Source: Sistotremastrum niveocremeum HHB9708 (lineage: Eukaryota > Basidiomycota > Agaricomycetes > Sistotremastrales > Sistotremastraceae). Taken from it: a stretch of 64,000 bases of DNA. A program made the position numbers and the translations under genes. Each line of letters starts with the position of its first letter. The stretch's first letter is position 1. A model generated the notes under the pieces. It had not been told where the DNA came from. It saw only the letters and a list, made by a program, of their open reading frames with translations, and ran no database searches. Of the stretch, positions 1 to 12,028 are shown piece after piece. The DNA lies in assembly GCA_001630475.1 (NCBI GenBank), contig KV419427.1:187629-251628 (forward strand), given 5' to 3'.

Positions 1-548
1 TCGGTTCTTCGGTCGGGCAGTTGGTTCGTCGTGCGGAGGTATGGCTGGGGTGAGGTGAGGTGAAAGTGAGATACGGACTCTGACTCTGATTCTGTGGATT
101 CTTGAGATTCTTCGGACTCTTTTTTCATTTTTTTTTTCCATATTCATTCTTCCGTTTCCGTTTCCGGTTTCTCAGAGTCACGATCAACTCCTTTGATGTC
201 TCTTTGGCTTCATCTTCGACGTTGTTTTCCGTTTTCTTCTTTTCTTTCTTGAGCGCTGTGTACTTTTCACGAAAATTGGACGTTTAGTTAAGTAGCTACT
301 GATTCTTTGGACGCTCCGACATATTACAGATCATGTACAACACACGCGAACATCACAGCATGCGAAATGTATAAAAAGAATATAAGATTTGTTGCGGATA
401 TGACGCACTGAGCGCCACGGGGTCGGAAATCGGAATCCTTTTCACGTCTCCGCCATCCGTCGACGTCTCCTACTGAAAGCTATCGTACACGACGCGCTTT
501 AATAAACAAGCAAAAAATTGACTGTCACCCGATTTCTTCAACCTCATA
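1..548. other. intergenic, upstream of F-box gene F1
   Basis: No gene is supported here. A 61-codon frame at 102-287 is a pyrimidine-rich Phe/Ser/Arg low-complexity translation with no recognisable domain. The part from about 420 belongs to the promoter of the F-box gene that follows. Confidence 0.4.
423..438 (+). promoter_or_regulatory. CGG direct repeat upstream of F1
   Basis: TCGGAAATCGGAATCC lies about 110 nt before the ATG of F1. Two CGG triplets in direct orientation are separated by 4 nt. Each of the other four F-box paralogs has a related repeat at a similar distance. CGG direct repeats are a known binding layout for fungal Zn2Cys6 activators; that one acts here is inference. Confidence 0.35.
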
Positions 549-2393
549 ATGTCTGTCGATCCGGCGACCGTGAATTCGCGTGTGCTCTGGTCAGAAATCG
601 AGTCTAGTGCTGCCAAAGAAATGTGAGCTCCGTCGAATATGCCCGCTCGGGCCGAATTCTCACATGCCTTGTGCCTTTACAGTCAATCACAGCTAGTGGG
701 GCATAGACAGTCAAAGGCGAAAGTTGAGGATGTTGAGCAAGGTGTGCCACCGTAACTTTCTGCGTCTTTCGCGGGCCACTCTTACCTTCCTTTGTCTCAG
801 CATTCGGGCGCATAGAGAGCCAACTCTCTGTCTTTCTGAAACAACAACGAAACATGTTCACTCCAATAGGTGGATTATCTGACGAGCTAATCCTCGAAAT
901 CCTACACTACATCATTCATAAGGACGACAAAGATTTTCTTCACGGGCGGAACAAAAACACAGTACACCCCGCAGTCTCTCTGTACGTACGTCGCATCAGT
1001 TGAATTCGAGTGAACTGAGATCGATGTCAGATGCGCAAGGTGGAGAAGAATCGCCGTCAATGCTCCCTCGTTGTGGACCACGATCCGTCTCCCCTCGAAT
1101 TCAAAGTTGTTTCGCCTATTTCGCGATCGCAGCGAGGCACTCCCTTTGACGGTATACCTCTCCTCTCGTGAATTGGACCCGGATCAATCCGTCGAGGACG
1201 AACTTGGGGACCCTCTTCGTCAGCTCCTCCCGCGGATAGCTAGACTATATGTCCATTGGATTTACCCGGACTTGCAATCCTTCTTCTCGAAACACATAGG
1301 CGAAACAGAATTATCTTCCCTCGTCTCATTGGACGTCGAAGAGTACGGGATGCCGTTGACCCCTCAATACATGCTCCGTGCACCTAGACTCCGCCAATTC
1401 CGATTCATGGGGCCGTTAGACAACATAATCCTTGTACCCTTCCATTACCTCGTCGACTTCAAGATCCATTGCTTCCAACTAACGCCAGGCGAAATCTTGG
1501 ATATTCTGTCTTTGCTACCCCGAGTGAAGTTCTGCGCAATCGGAAACATCGACCCTTCTGAAATCCCCACAGAAGACATTACGGGTCGAGTAGTCGTGCT
1601 GAACAATCTCCAAACCCTATCAATTGGGGCTCTGACGATACCCGAAATGGCATCTCTCGTAAAATATCTCCAAATCCCGGCCTCAGCGACCATGTCGCTA
1701 AAAACAGAAAGAGAGGGGTCCGGTGACAATACCATCGAAGATTTTGTCGGCCCTCTACTGGAACAAACTCACGAGTTGTCCATCTCTCACAGAGGTTGGA
1801 TGGACGGAATCGTGTTCACGCTGAAGGGTAACAAGCGTGCCAAGACTGACATTACGCATTCATCAAGCGACGAGGACATCCCGAAGTTCCCGTCACTTGC
1901 GAACCTGGCTGTTTATCCAACTCCTCTCCATTCCTTAACTCTGCATTTGTCAACCCTTCCCGAGACGACATTGTTGATTGAGGCGCTGAGGTCCTGGAAA
2001 CAACTCTCCCATGTCGGCGTGTGCACGGAGGAGCGACAATTCGAAAAACTCTTAATTGCTCTAGAAGCTACACCGGGGACGTTGTGCCCCAAGCTCCAAA
2101 ACCTCAACTGCACCGGGACCAAATTCAGTAGTACACGGATGAAGTACTTTCTACAAATGCGGAAAGATCATGGTGTCCCCCTCCAAGAACTGAAATTCAC
2201 GAAAGGTTTTGCAGAGCCAAATGCGAATTCATTCAGCTCTTTGGTTCCTACAATCATCGAGTTCGACCCCGCCTTGTCAAAATGCGGTTTCGCTCATCCG
2301 GTACGTCTTTTGATCAAACCATGTTAGCATATAACTGATTTTATCTACATCAACTAGTCGATCAGAGGATGCCGTTGCAATCTTGGGACTTGA
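549..2393 (+). CDS. F-box protein, paralog F1
   Basis: Likely substrate receptor of an SCF ubiquitin ligase. Five exons can be joined in frame: 549-622, 683-741, 801-981, 1031-2300 and 2358-2393, giving about 539 residues. The N-terminus carries a short helix, then the F-box around GLSDELILEILHY and CARWRRIAVNAPSLWTTI, followed by a long leucine-rich region in which LRR-like strands are weak. The C-terminal block (SSTRMKYFLQ, GFAEPN, EFDP) is the part best conserved among the five copies. The last exon is 36 nt and encodes a CRCNLGT tail. This copy is convergent with F2. No break was seen. The target protein is unknown. Confidence 0.8.
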
Positions 2394-2941
2394 GGCCCAT
2401 GCTTTACGTGCTCGATACGTGCTCCACATGCGTATGGCGGGACCTGATCTATCGTATCGGTCTCAAGCGTAATGCTCATTTCATCGTCCCGCAAGACCGA
2501 ATTGAGATGTTCGTACCGGAATCCATGAGCTTGCGATGAAAAATATCCACTGAAGGGTGGAGGATCGACATGACTATCACGTAATTCAGGCAGGCTTTGC
2601 ACTGAAATGATGGAGTGCATTCATGACCTCTGCGCGAGCACAGGCAGCCAGTATGGTAAGTGCGAAGACATCGTTCCATTTTGATAGCCTCCCATCCACC
2701 CTGTTTTCAGATATAGGGTATGAGCGCCATGTGCATTAGAGTAAACCATTAAAGTGATGTATAATAGATATTGTATGCTGAATCCATCAATCACAACGAT
2801 CGACAATCGCTTTCCATTCCTTATTCATTGCTTCTCCCATTACAAGCTGCTCTAGGCCGAGTTGGCCATGGTCTGACGGTGAATGCACTTGACACAACAG
2901 CATCGAGCCAGATCAGATACGTACTCTAATGGGCATAGGAC
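2394..2941. other. intergenic between convergent F1 and F2
   Basis: This holds the 3' ends of two convergent F-box genes. The short antisense frames inside it show no domain and do not match any paralog. Nothing else is supported. Confidence 0.4.
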
Positions 2942-4802
2942 TCAGCTAAATGCTTCGTCTCGATGGCCAAGGTTGCAACTGCATTCTTTTGTCCACTGGT
3001 TATCAAAGTTTCGGTAAGTGAGATTGATGGATTGATTAGGAGGAGAGACATACCGGATTATCAAAGCCACACCTCGACAAATTGGGATCAAACTCGGTGA
3101 GCGTGGGTATCAAAGACACAAAGGCATGCACATTCGGCTCGGCGAATCCTCTCGTGATCTCGAGTTCTTGTAGGGGTACACCGTGATCCTTCCTGGACTG
3201 CAGAAAGTACTTCATCCGAGTACTACTGAACCTGGTTCCAGAGCAATTCAGGGTTCGGAGTTGGGGACACGGCGGCTGCGGCGCGGCCTCCAGAGCAATT
3301 AAGATTTTTTCGAATTCCGTCTCTTCCGCGAACACTTCGATGCGAGTAAGCAGTGTCCAGAAGCCCAGTGCTTCGATGAGCGAGCTTCGAATGGGAAGAG
3401 TTAAAGAGTGAAGAGTCAGTGTTGTGATGGAAGTTTTGTGGCGACTGAGGGCTTCGAACTCCGGATATTTGAGAGCTTCTTCGTTGTACAAGGATTGCTT
3501 AATGCTAATCTTGTTTCGGGAATTGCTTGTCACTGCATATGTTGTTTCGCTTTCCCGATAAGTTAATATGCAAGAGATTGATAAGCCTTTAGCGTCCGCG
3601 AGGAAGGTGGCCACAAAATCTTCGATGGTGGTTGCAGGGGGATCGTCTCCGTAGGTTTTGAAAGACAGAGTTGCTGACAACGGGACATCAAGGTGTTGGA
3701 TTAGGGATGCCATATCAGACACCTCCAAGCCTCTCACGGACAAACTCCGCAGTTTACCCAAAACAACGACAGGCAACTCGGGAGTTTCTAGCCTCATTGT
3801 AGGAGGGTCGATGTTGACGATGTCGCAGATTTCTAATTGAGGGAGATGAGAAAGAAGATCGAGGACCTCGTGCGGCTCCATCACAAAGGATTCGAGAGTG
3901 AATTTGACGAGGTTTTCGAAGGGCACAAGGAACACGTGATCCAACATCCCGTGATATCGGAATTCGCAGAGGTTTGGTGCATTTACCGTGTAATCAGCGT
4001 TCTCGTGGTCATGTCCCGAGGAGTCAACGTTAAGTGAGCTCAGAAACGGCAACTCCATCTGACCTATGTGTGCTGACAGAAAGGTCCGCAGACCATCGTC
4101 ATCCCTGTTGTCCCAATCGAGGTACAATCTTGCTACTCGCGGGAGGACATGGGATAACGGATCCCCAAGAGCAGCCTCTATGGATTCACGAGATCCCAGA
4201 TTGCGAATGGAAAGATAGACTTTCAAGGGGAGCGCCTCGCTGCGATCTCGAAATAGGCGAAACAACTTCGGGTTCAAGGGGAGGCAGATTGTAGTCCAAA
4301 GCGTAGGAGAATTGACAGCGACTCTTCTCCATCTCGCACATCTACCGGCTCGTTATTATTGGCGTGGTGAAACTAATGTGGTATACGTACAGAGAGAACG
4401 CAGCGTTCAGGGTGGTCTTCTTTTGCCTCAGCAGAAAATAATCGTCGTCGTCGTCAAAAATACAGTATTGTAAGATGTCGAGGATCAGTTCGTCAGATAA
4501 GCCTCCTAAAGGAGTAAGCAGGTTGCGCTGTTGCTTAAAGTATACGGAAAGCTGATCCTGGATTCGGCCAAATGCTGAGACGAGGGAAGTTGAGTGTGTC
4601 GGACACGAAAGACGCGTGACGCGGCGAACCTTGTTCAACATCTTCGATCTTTCTTCTGGAGTGCTTTTGTTCGAACAAATGGTTTTGGCTGCAGGCATAT
4701 CGGACTTAGTATTTATCTGGATTGTTATGATGTCCAAGGGGCTCACATTCCCTGGGCGATGTTGGACTCGATTTCTCCCCAGAGTTCATTCGAATTAGCC
4801 AT
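2942..4802 (-). CDS. F-box protein, paralog F2
   Basis: Same five-exon design as F1. Exon 1 starts MANSNELWGEIESN. A second small exon ends in IEDVEQ, and the F-box exon carries GGLSDELILDILQY with an acidic DDDDD run. The long exon starts at the RWRR motif and covers the leucine-rich part. The last exon encodes a tail with ECSCNLGH and ends at 2942. The C-terminal block SSTRMKYFLQSRKDHG is nearly identical to the other copies. All joins keep frame and no stop was seen. It is probably an SCF substrate adaptor; the substrate is unknown. Confidence 0.78.
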
Positions 4803-5458
4803 TGGAAAACGAGGTTGCATTTGGAGCAGGTTGAGACGCACTACCTTGCAACCCTCTGAGCGACGAAACTTCAGCGTTCAAACTTGTCTTCGGAAATGGC
4901 TGAAGGGCAAAGCGAAAGACCGGCCAGGTAATTCCGACTTCCGATTTCATGAAGATTCCAGCTGACATTATTCAGAGTCTCAGGCGAAGGAAAATAGGGA
5001 AGAGGAAAAACTCTCTGCTTTCGACCACAAGCAATACCGTTTACTATTTTTTGTTCTCGGGCGAAAGTGCCCTGTAGCTGAAGAAAATTCGGAATTCGGA
5101 GGCTGCTTCCGATCATGAGTGTCTGCCAGTGCCCCATCGATCTGCTATCGTGTCTCCATCCGACCAATGGTGACTTGCCAGCGACAGACGCAACCGATTC
5201 TAGAATGAACTCTCCATGAAAAGCTACCCTACATGCACGAACGCACCACTTTGACCGACTCATCCAGACACCTTGAAGATCAATCTCTGAACTTGAACAT
5301 TGACACCCCTTGCACCATCTTACGATGCACGATTATCGCGTCTATTCATCCTTCTGTTCTCTCGGAGACTCACTCGACGTTGACATCAGAGACCTACTTG
5401 ATGAGAGAAGTATATTTGCGACATACAATGTGAGTAACAGGCTTGACGATAGCAGTAG
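4803..5458. other. intergenic, promoter of F2 and 3' flank of ZF1
   Basis: The proximal part is the promoter of F2 (minus strand). The remainder lies downstream of the zinc-finger gene ZF1. Short frames on both strands here have no recognisable domain. Confidence 0.4.
4931..4944 (-). promoter_or_regulatory. CGG direct repeat upstream of F2
   Basis: Read on the gene strand this is TCGGAAGTCGGAAT, about 130 nt before the start of F2. It has the same CGG-N4-CGG spacing as the F1 element. A further similar stretch occurs at about 5091-5103, so the motif may be commoner locally than the paralog comparison suggests. Confidence 0.35.
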
Positions 5459-6654
5459 CTAATTGAGTACGAAGGACAAGGCGAAGGTCTCCCGGCCTCT
5501 TCTGACAGCGGAAGGGATCTCATCAATCTGCGTCTCTTCGTCGTCCGCCCCGATCTCCCTTACTGTCGCTACGTCGGCAAGAGTTTCGAGGCCAGATTTG
5601 GATGCGATATTTATCGAACAGGCAATCCTGCAGGCGATCAGTAGATGCTGCTGGAGAACATAGAAGAACCGACGAACCTGGGTTGACCATTCTGCTGAAG
5701 TGTCTCGAGAGAAGCAGAATGCGGCTCCTCTATGAGCATGTTGCGTAATGCCGCAGCCAATTCGTTGGTGTTTAAATTTTGGTTTGGGCCAGCAGCGATG
5801 GGCGTATAAACAGGCGAACTATCGCCAGTGGTCGTCGCATCCGTCTCGGACCAAAGTTTGTAAACATCAGCTGTAACCTCGGTAACTGCGTCGCCATGTC
5901 CTTCGTCCGGGACCATTCTGTTAGAGCCGGTGTAGTTGTGCTTCGCCGCCGAGGGTTTGGGATCGCGATAGGTTGGCTCGGGGGTGCTACTCCGTTCGCC
6001 CCGATGAGCCTTGTTGAAGTGATTCCTCCATGACGAGCGTCGCTTGTAGCTAAGTTCATCTTCAGCATTATCAAGTCACGTTTAGAACACTCTACTGACC
6101 TTTTCCCGCAGTGACAATCATATGAACGATATTTTCCTTCGCCATGTATCTCACTCAGATGCCTCTTCATCGCTCCCTTCTCCGAGAACGCCCGGCTGCA
6201 CTCCGGGCAGACATGGTCACGGCGATCATTGCTAAGAGGGTTGCCCGTTAGCATCACACACGCGAAGAATTGAGCCTGCATACTGTTGTTGGGTGTCATG
6301 GTGAGTTGCCCTCGCAGCCTTTTGCCAAAACCGCATTCCACACCCTAGCTCGCATGGGTAACGTCTATTCGCATTCGGTCAGTTCTCTATGTCTTAATGT
6401 CTTTTATGATCGGGCTCACGGGGGAAGATCGCTATGAGTGTCCATGTGGCGATCAAGGTCGCTCTTTCTGCCCAAGATCCTGTGGCAGATGCCACATTTA
6501 TGTCCCTTCTTGGGATCAGTGCTAAATTTCTAGGGCGCGTTCAGTTGAGGTGAAGGTGGCACAGCCGCCAAATCGGACTGCATACCTTGGCCCTGGGCCT
6601 CGGAGTGGTTGCTTTGTTAGTCGCCTTGTCGACAAGATTGCTTCGAGTACGCAT
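5459..6654 (-). CDS. C2H2 zinc-finger protein ZF1
   Basis: Probable nuclear DNA-binding protein with four C2H2-type fingers near the N-terminus: CGICHRILGRKSDLDRH; a C-x3-C finger (CELGCGMRF); CPECSRAFSEKGAMKRH; and a divergent fourth (CHCGK, then WRNHFNKAH). A Ser/Thr-rich acidic tail follows and ends in ETFALSFVLN. The start MRTRSNLVDKA is chosen because both paralogs begin in the same way and share the first intron position. The last exon (from about 5459) was found by matching the tail of ZF2. The regulated genes are unknown. The gene resembles ZF2 along its length, including the promoter. Confidence 0.72.
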
Positions 6655-6905
6655 GTTAAGGACTGGGTGAGATGGCTACAGCGACGGTGATTGAGGACGA
6701 TGAGAGTGGGTTGAAGCAAAAGGTGAGCGACTCCCAGCGTCTTATATATCACAAACCGTGCCACTAATACGACAACAAAAGCAGATACGGATAGGGGCCC
6801 ATTAACATGCGGTCGACCCAAAGAAATACAAATAAACAATTAGAAAGACGAAACCACTGAGATCGAGAGGGCACAATAGTTTCGCTACCGTCGATCTGTT
6901 CTATG
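6655..6905 (-). promoter_or_regulatory. ZF1 promoter, duplicated with ZF2 and ZF3
   Basis: Blocks in this stretch recur upstream of ZF2 and ZF3: a TATA-like TATATA about 90 nt before the ATG, 'TTAGTGGCA', 'CCCCTATCCGTAT', 'TTTGTATTTCTTTGG', and a distal block with 'TTGTGCCCTCTC' beside 'ATCGACGGTAGCGAA'. Conservation of order and spacing shows that the whole promoter was duplicated with the gene. Confidence 0.5.
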
Positions 6906-7497
6906 TTCGCCAAATCAGACTTGATGAATGCCCTATCTTTCGATTTCGTCGTTCTCGCCTTGGTGGATTCACCGCGCGGAAGACGTCAGGCCGGCCTCGT
7001 GAACCTCCATCTGCGATTTATTCCGCCGACAGGCGTTTTAAGTGCTAATGAGTCATTCGAGCGATTTGGACTACCCACTGCTTAAGGAAAGGCGTGTATT
7101 CGGTCCCGACTTGAAGAACACAGCCTACGCCACGCATAAGGTCTTCACATTCATCGTGACAAAGAACTTATCACGAAAAGGAGGAAACATGTGCACTTTG
7201 TCAACATCAGTTTTGATCCATCCATCTTCCCAGTTTACTCCCGCTATATCGCCAACAATCACTTCGAGAACACGTCCACTAGTATGAACATGACAACTCC
7301 TTCCCGCACCATTTTGAAAACTACTTTTCGTCTTTCGAATCGATCGACTTTAATAATCTGCCGAACTGACGCTAGGCTAGCTTCGTCAGCCTCCGTGACT
7401 AGGACGACTTTGGACAGCTTCTAGTTTCGAGTACTGAAAGTCTAGTGCCCGCCTTCATCGGATCCTGCTTTCTCTTCCGTGATGAATTGTTCCTCGA
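6906..7497. other. stretch without a supported gene
   Basis: Several overlapping frames of 60-80 codons occur on the plus strand. None shows a domain, a convincing start or consistent splice signals. The stretch could hold exons of an unrecognised small gene. Confidence 0.25.
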
Positions 7498-8106
7498 TCA
7501 AGGCAAACCCTCTTTTATAATATAAGATATCGTCGGATATACGATGCTATAGAAGGCATTGTGCAACCGATAATACATTAGTCGAGCGCGGGGGGTTCTG
7601 AGATCATGGGTGTTGTGTTTCATGAGGTCTCGATATGAAATGGAAGGCCCAGCGATTTCTTCAAGTTTCTCAAGCGAGCAAGAATGTATTATTTCAGGAT
7701 GTTGAAGCTGCACATGAACGCTCGACAAAGGCATACACGATACGGGCATGAGGTACCGGTGCAATGTGAGTGGTGACTTAATTCCTCGGGGAAGCTCGAC
7801 ATGAGCCAGTGTGGTGACCGAGAAGGGAGTGACGTCTAGATGAGTGGGTGAAATGAGGCTTTCAATACCAAGTTTGAATTACGAGCAGGCACGATAGAAC
7901 GTGATACGAGTCTAGAGGAGTAAAGAAACTTGATCCAGGATAGCGAAGTCCGGGAAGGCCGAGAGACGAGATTGATCCATTCCATGACTCCCGGCATCTC
8001 GGCCTCGGAGGTAACGCTCCAAGTTCCGCCGCGACCCATGACTTAACGCAAGATCAAGAGAGACTTTCAAGGAGGACCGAGCAGAGAATATAGTGGTCTT
8101 AGACAT
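7498..8106 (-). CDS. possible hypothetical gene, divergent from ARR1
   Basis: A frame starting MSKTTIFSARSSLK at 8106, plus a downstream frame ending in SYIIKEGLP at 7498, could be exons of one gene with short introns between. No family is recognised. The middle part could not be joined with certainty, and the start sits head-to-head with the arrestin ARR1. It may be spurious. Confidence 0.22.
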
Positions 8107-8407
8107 GATGCTACCTCCTGATCGACAACGCCTGCTTGTCAGAGTCTCTTACAGAGAATGTCCGCTGCACGTCCGCCCATTCCATTTCGCACTGCCAATA
8201 GAAACCCGTCCATCATCCGAAGACTTCCAGCAGATCACTTCTCAAGTCAATCTCTTATGGCTCAAAATTCTCGAATGCGTCCCTAGGCTGCGTAGAACAA
8301 CGAACCATGTGACTCAGACAGAATGGAGAATCGTAGAATCCAGGGCGATCAGGAATCGCAATCCGCAGTCGCAAGTCTTCGCCCAGAGATAATCTATATC
8401 TGAAGTC

Positions 8408-9990
8408 TTTCCTTCAACGCTTTCTGAGCCACGATTGCTTCAATCCTGGACAAATGGCCGCCCTCGTCGAAATTTCTCCTTCTCTTATGCCGGTGAGTCG
8501 TCCCAGAGATCCGAACCCAGCACACCAGCTTATCTTCCACAGCCTCTCCAACCCAGAACCGGTTATCTTCCAAAGGAAATCGAGCATGTATCAACCACCG
8601 AAATGAAAGGAGGCGATCGACTTACGCTGAAAGTCACAAGTTTCGCCTCCAGCGCCATCTCCAAGCCAGTCTTCGTCGAAGGCCGACTCATCGAAGGAAG
8701 CGTCGCTATCCAGATCTCGAAGCCTCAAAGTGTCAATCAGATCTCTATTAAGGTCTCGTCTCCGAGCCGATCGATGATCAGGAATTGACGGGATCAATAT
8801 AGCTCGTGGGTTCGGGAGTACTGAATGTTCGCAATAGCACCACTTTCCTGGTGGAAGAGAAAGTTCTATGGGATAAAGGACATTCTTCTCTGAATGCACA
8901 ACAAGAAATACCCTTCGTGATGGATATTCCGAGAACATATACACTTCCTGAGTCTGACGACCCGAGTGCTCAATTTCCCCATCCCCCAACTTTCCTCGGG
9001 AAGCGGTATACCATATCATACGTTCTGACAGTGCTGGTACAACGGAAAGCCTTTTCGCGCGATATAGTGTGAGTCTGCCGCTTATTCTTACATCTCTGTC
9101 ACTGAAAGCGATGCTTAGACTGGAATGCCCTTGCGTCTATGTACCTCTTCCCCATGCAGCTCCATCTACCTACAAAACCATCGGTGATGATCCGTTCGTC
9201 CTCGGACCATCGGTCGATGCAAGCGAATGGGTGAAGGGTTCGCCTGCAATTGGATCTGGAAGACTGTTAAATGGTGAAGAGGTCGAGCTCACTACAACAG
9301 TATGTCATGATAAACCAGATTCAACTATCATTGACATTCCCAAAGATGTACCTTGCAAACCCGTTGATCTACAGCAGATCCTCCTACATACCGATCCGCC
9401 TCGTACTGCACTCAACCGATCCCAGGATCAAGGGATTGTTGAGCGATCACATCGTCCCTCGTTTATCACTCGTCAAGAGGGAGATGTTCGGAGTGAGAAG
9501 AAGAATGGAACCTATCACTACTGATGTAGAAGCAATTGCGCCTTCTCGCTTCGTAAGCGCTGCAAAGTCTTGGTGTCCGTCGAAAGAGTCGGCAGATTCG
9601 CTTGTGTTTCACGCGGAAATACCACTCAACTCGTCGATGACACCCACTTTCGGATTCGAGACCTTCGCTCTGAGAGTGAGTATCTCAATCTCCCTGCTGT
9701 AATAAGTCTTCCTCACTTTCCGTCAGTATTACGTCGTGCTCCTTCCATGGATATGCGACGAAATCAAATTCCAGGAAGATCCCGATATTGCGTTACTGCA
9801 GCAAGAAGTGGAAATAATTGCGACACCCTTAAATCCTAGCCCAGCATCCTATGCGCCTAACAACGCTAAAACACACGACGCTTCTCGAGATCACTGGGGA
9901 GTCAGTCGATCAGGTAAAATGGGCGCTGTGATGGCACTTTCGACGCAAGTCAGAAATCCGTCTACTACTACACGTTCTATGGTCAGCTAG
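8408..9990 (+). CDS. alpha-arrestin-like protein ARR1
   Basis: Arrestin-fold trafficking adaptor family (ART/ARRDC). The arrestin-N strands are visible in KPVFVEGRLIEGSVAIQIS, then PTFLGKRYTISYVLTVLVQR. The arrestin-C part has YIPIRLVL and the conserved end YYVVLLPW. Introns occur after SIK, after DIV, near the middle of the C domain and before YYVVLLPW. It is a paralog of ARR2 and ARR3, but the N-terminal exon is not resolved: the frame is blocked upstream at about 8391 and no good ATG was found, so the start given is only the open frame. No PPxY motif is visible in this copy, unlike the other two. Confidence 0.65.
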
Positions 9991-10148
9991 CGGCCTATTG
10001 TACTATTATTCCTCCTCAATGAAGCAGTTTTAGTTGTAGACGTTGGCGCTGTTGATTGTGCTCAATCCCGTGCGGAACGCCGACGCCGAGTTCGATTGAA
10101 GGCGTTGGCCAAACAAAGACAAACACTTGCTTCTCGTCAACTCTGACA

Positions 10149-10857
10149 ATGGCCAGCAAGTGAGCATCGCAATGGATTGGTTATCTGTGAGATTGATACT
10201 CAGTCGTAAGATCACTCGCAAGCTGTATCTTCTGCAAGATCATCAAGGGTGCGCCTCCTATCTGCAGCTCAGACCCTCACCTCCATTTTCTGACCGGAAG
10301 CCATCTATGCGATATAGGCGAGATCCCCAGTTTGAAGCTCATTGAAACTGATCTTTCGTCAGTGTGTTGATCTCTGAGTGATTATTCCAAGAGATCGCTC
10401 ACGATTACCAGATTCTCCTTCCTTGACATTGGTCCGCTCTCCAAGGGACACGCTTTGGTCATTCCAAAATGTCCGTCTAGCCTCTCTCCAGTCTGTTATC
10501 AGCCAGAGCTCATGCCTATCTCGACCAGATCACGCTGAGAAACTACATGAACTTCCCGATGAGTACCTAGCCGAGGCCATGCCGATTGCGAAGAAGCTCG
10601 CGTTAGCAATCGGTGCCCCCGATTATAACATCCTGCAGGTATGTTTCAAGTTACTTCACTCGTTCACGGAGTCCATCATACTCTTCTCATAGAACAACGG
10701 CAAGAACGCTCATCAAGTCGTTCCTCACGTCCACTTCCACGTCATTCCCAAGCCGTCTGAGAGCAGCGAGTCAGGATTGGTGATAGGATGGCCTGCTCAG
10801 TCACCGTCAAAGGAGGAACTTGCGAAGCTTCAGGAAGAGATCAAGGGTAAATTGTGA
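10149..10857 (+). CDS. HIT family hydrolase (HINT/Hnt1 type)
   Basis: Histidine-triad nucleotide-binding protein. This family hydrolyses adenosine phosphoramidates and related aminoacyl-AMP compounds. Joined exons give MASNCIFCKIIKGEIPSL, with the CxxC pair near the N-terminus, then FLDIGPLSKGHALVIPK and the catalytic triad motif HVHFHVIPK near the end. Five introns are inferred; the first exon is only 11 nt (10149-10159), and the start is fixed by the required phase into the CIFC exon. It ends in KGKL. The family is conserved in nearly all eukaryotes, so this is a housekeeping gene among the expanded families. Confidence 0.85.
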
Positions 10858-11052
10858 ATATCAATGTGCGTTCATCTCTGATCTGTCTCATCGGCATTCA
10901 CTGACTTCTCTTGGTCGCAGGCTGTATTGAAGTCTGATCGTGTATATTACTGATTCTATCGTGTCGACATGCGCTTCGAAACCGTCCCTCCCAGTTCCTT
11001 CTTGATCCACACTGCTCCTCGAGCCAGTCGCTTCACGTTACCAGATGGAACT

Positions 11053-11830
11053 TCAGAAGCCCTTCATCGTCTCTCCACGGGTATCTTTCCTGACCAGGGG
11101 CGTCCAATCGAACCATCTTCTTGGTGGCGGGATGGTAATCATAGCCCATCGCGATTTCTTGAGATGGGATTCGAGTATAGCAAGATTCGCAAGATTACAC
11201 TGAAAACTCTCAGCACCACCGAGCTCGACGCGGGAACCCTGACCTACCTTGAACGCTACATCAATCACCGTTCCAATCACGGGTATAAATCCAGCATAGC
11301 AGTCAATGATCAAGTTCAAAATCTCAACAAACCGATGACGTCACTTCTTCTGGGAAGGGCGACGGCCATTCGAGCTATGAGGTCTCCGCTGATTCCGAAG
11401 AGACAACAGAGCAATATCACATAGAGGCCCATTATTCCACCAATGAAGGGCCCCACGAGTGGCAGAGCAGCTGCGATGACAGGTTCGAGGCCCACTTGAA
11501 CAGGGCTACCTCGAAAGGCCGGAAGGACGGCAGTCATCGCATCAAGGTAGAATGCTACCGTCCGAATGCTTTATTTTCATATTAGCACATTCTCTGTACA
11601 TCGAACGTGATGAAGAATTACTGGTTGTAGAGCTTTTGAGCCTATACAGACGGATTGGAGCTTAGATCACTTGGATTAAACAACAAATATCGGCAGTGCT
11701 TACTTCGGATGGATTTCGAGCTGTTCACTGAGTTAGGGGTGCATCTCAACGCAAAGTTTCACATACGTCTTCGAAGGATGGGAGGATACCATTGAGGCGT
11801 GAAGTCTGGCGAAGGATTGACGGTAGCCAT
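11053..11830 (-). CDS. DUF4112 membrane protein
   Basis: Small integral membrane protein of the DUF4112 family; biochemical role unknown. The exons join to MATVNPSPDFTPQWYPP, then AQKLYNHIRTVAFYLDA, then VGLEPVIAAALPLVG with GLYVILLCCLFGI. The second family block is ILNLIIDCYAGFIPVIG, and the motif NLAILESHL follows. Two hydrophobic helical segments carry the GLxPxI...P and GFIPVIGT signatures. One intron is only about 41 nt and uses an unusual GTCGCC donor, but without it the frame is closed and the family signature is lost. Start and first introns are inferred from phase. Confidence 0.68.
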
Positions 11831-12028
11831 GATGTGCACTGTGAACGTCACGCGTCATGAAGCTCGCAGGAGGCCATAAGGAACGAAAATTTCACACGAT
11901 CAGATTGCGCTTTCAGTGAACTTAAGACGACATGTTTGCTATCGAAGACAGTGAAATAAATTCCAATGTTTCAGGCAACGGCAGGAAACCCTGGCTGTCG
12001 ATTATAGGAAACAACACGTGCATTGCAT

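Noticed and set aside
102-287. 61-codon plus-strand frame
   Set aside because: Phe/Arg/Ser low-complexity translation of a pyrimidine-rich stretch, with no partner exon or domain.
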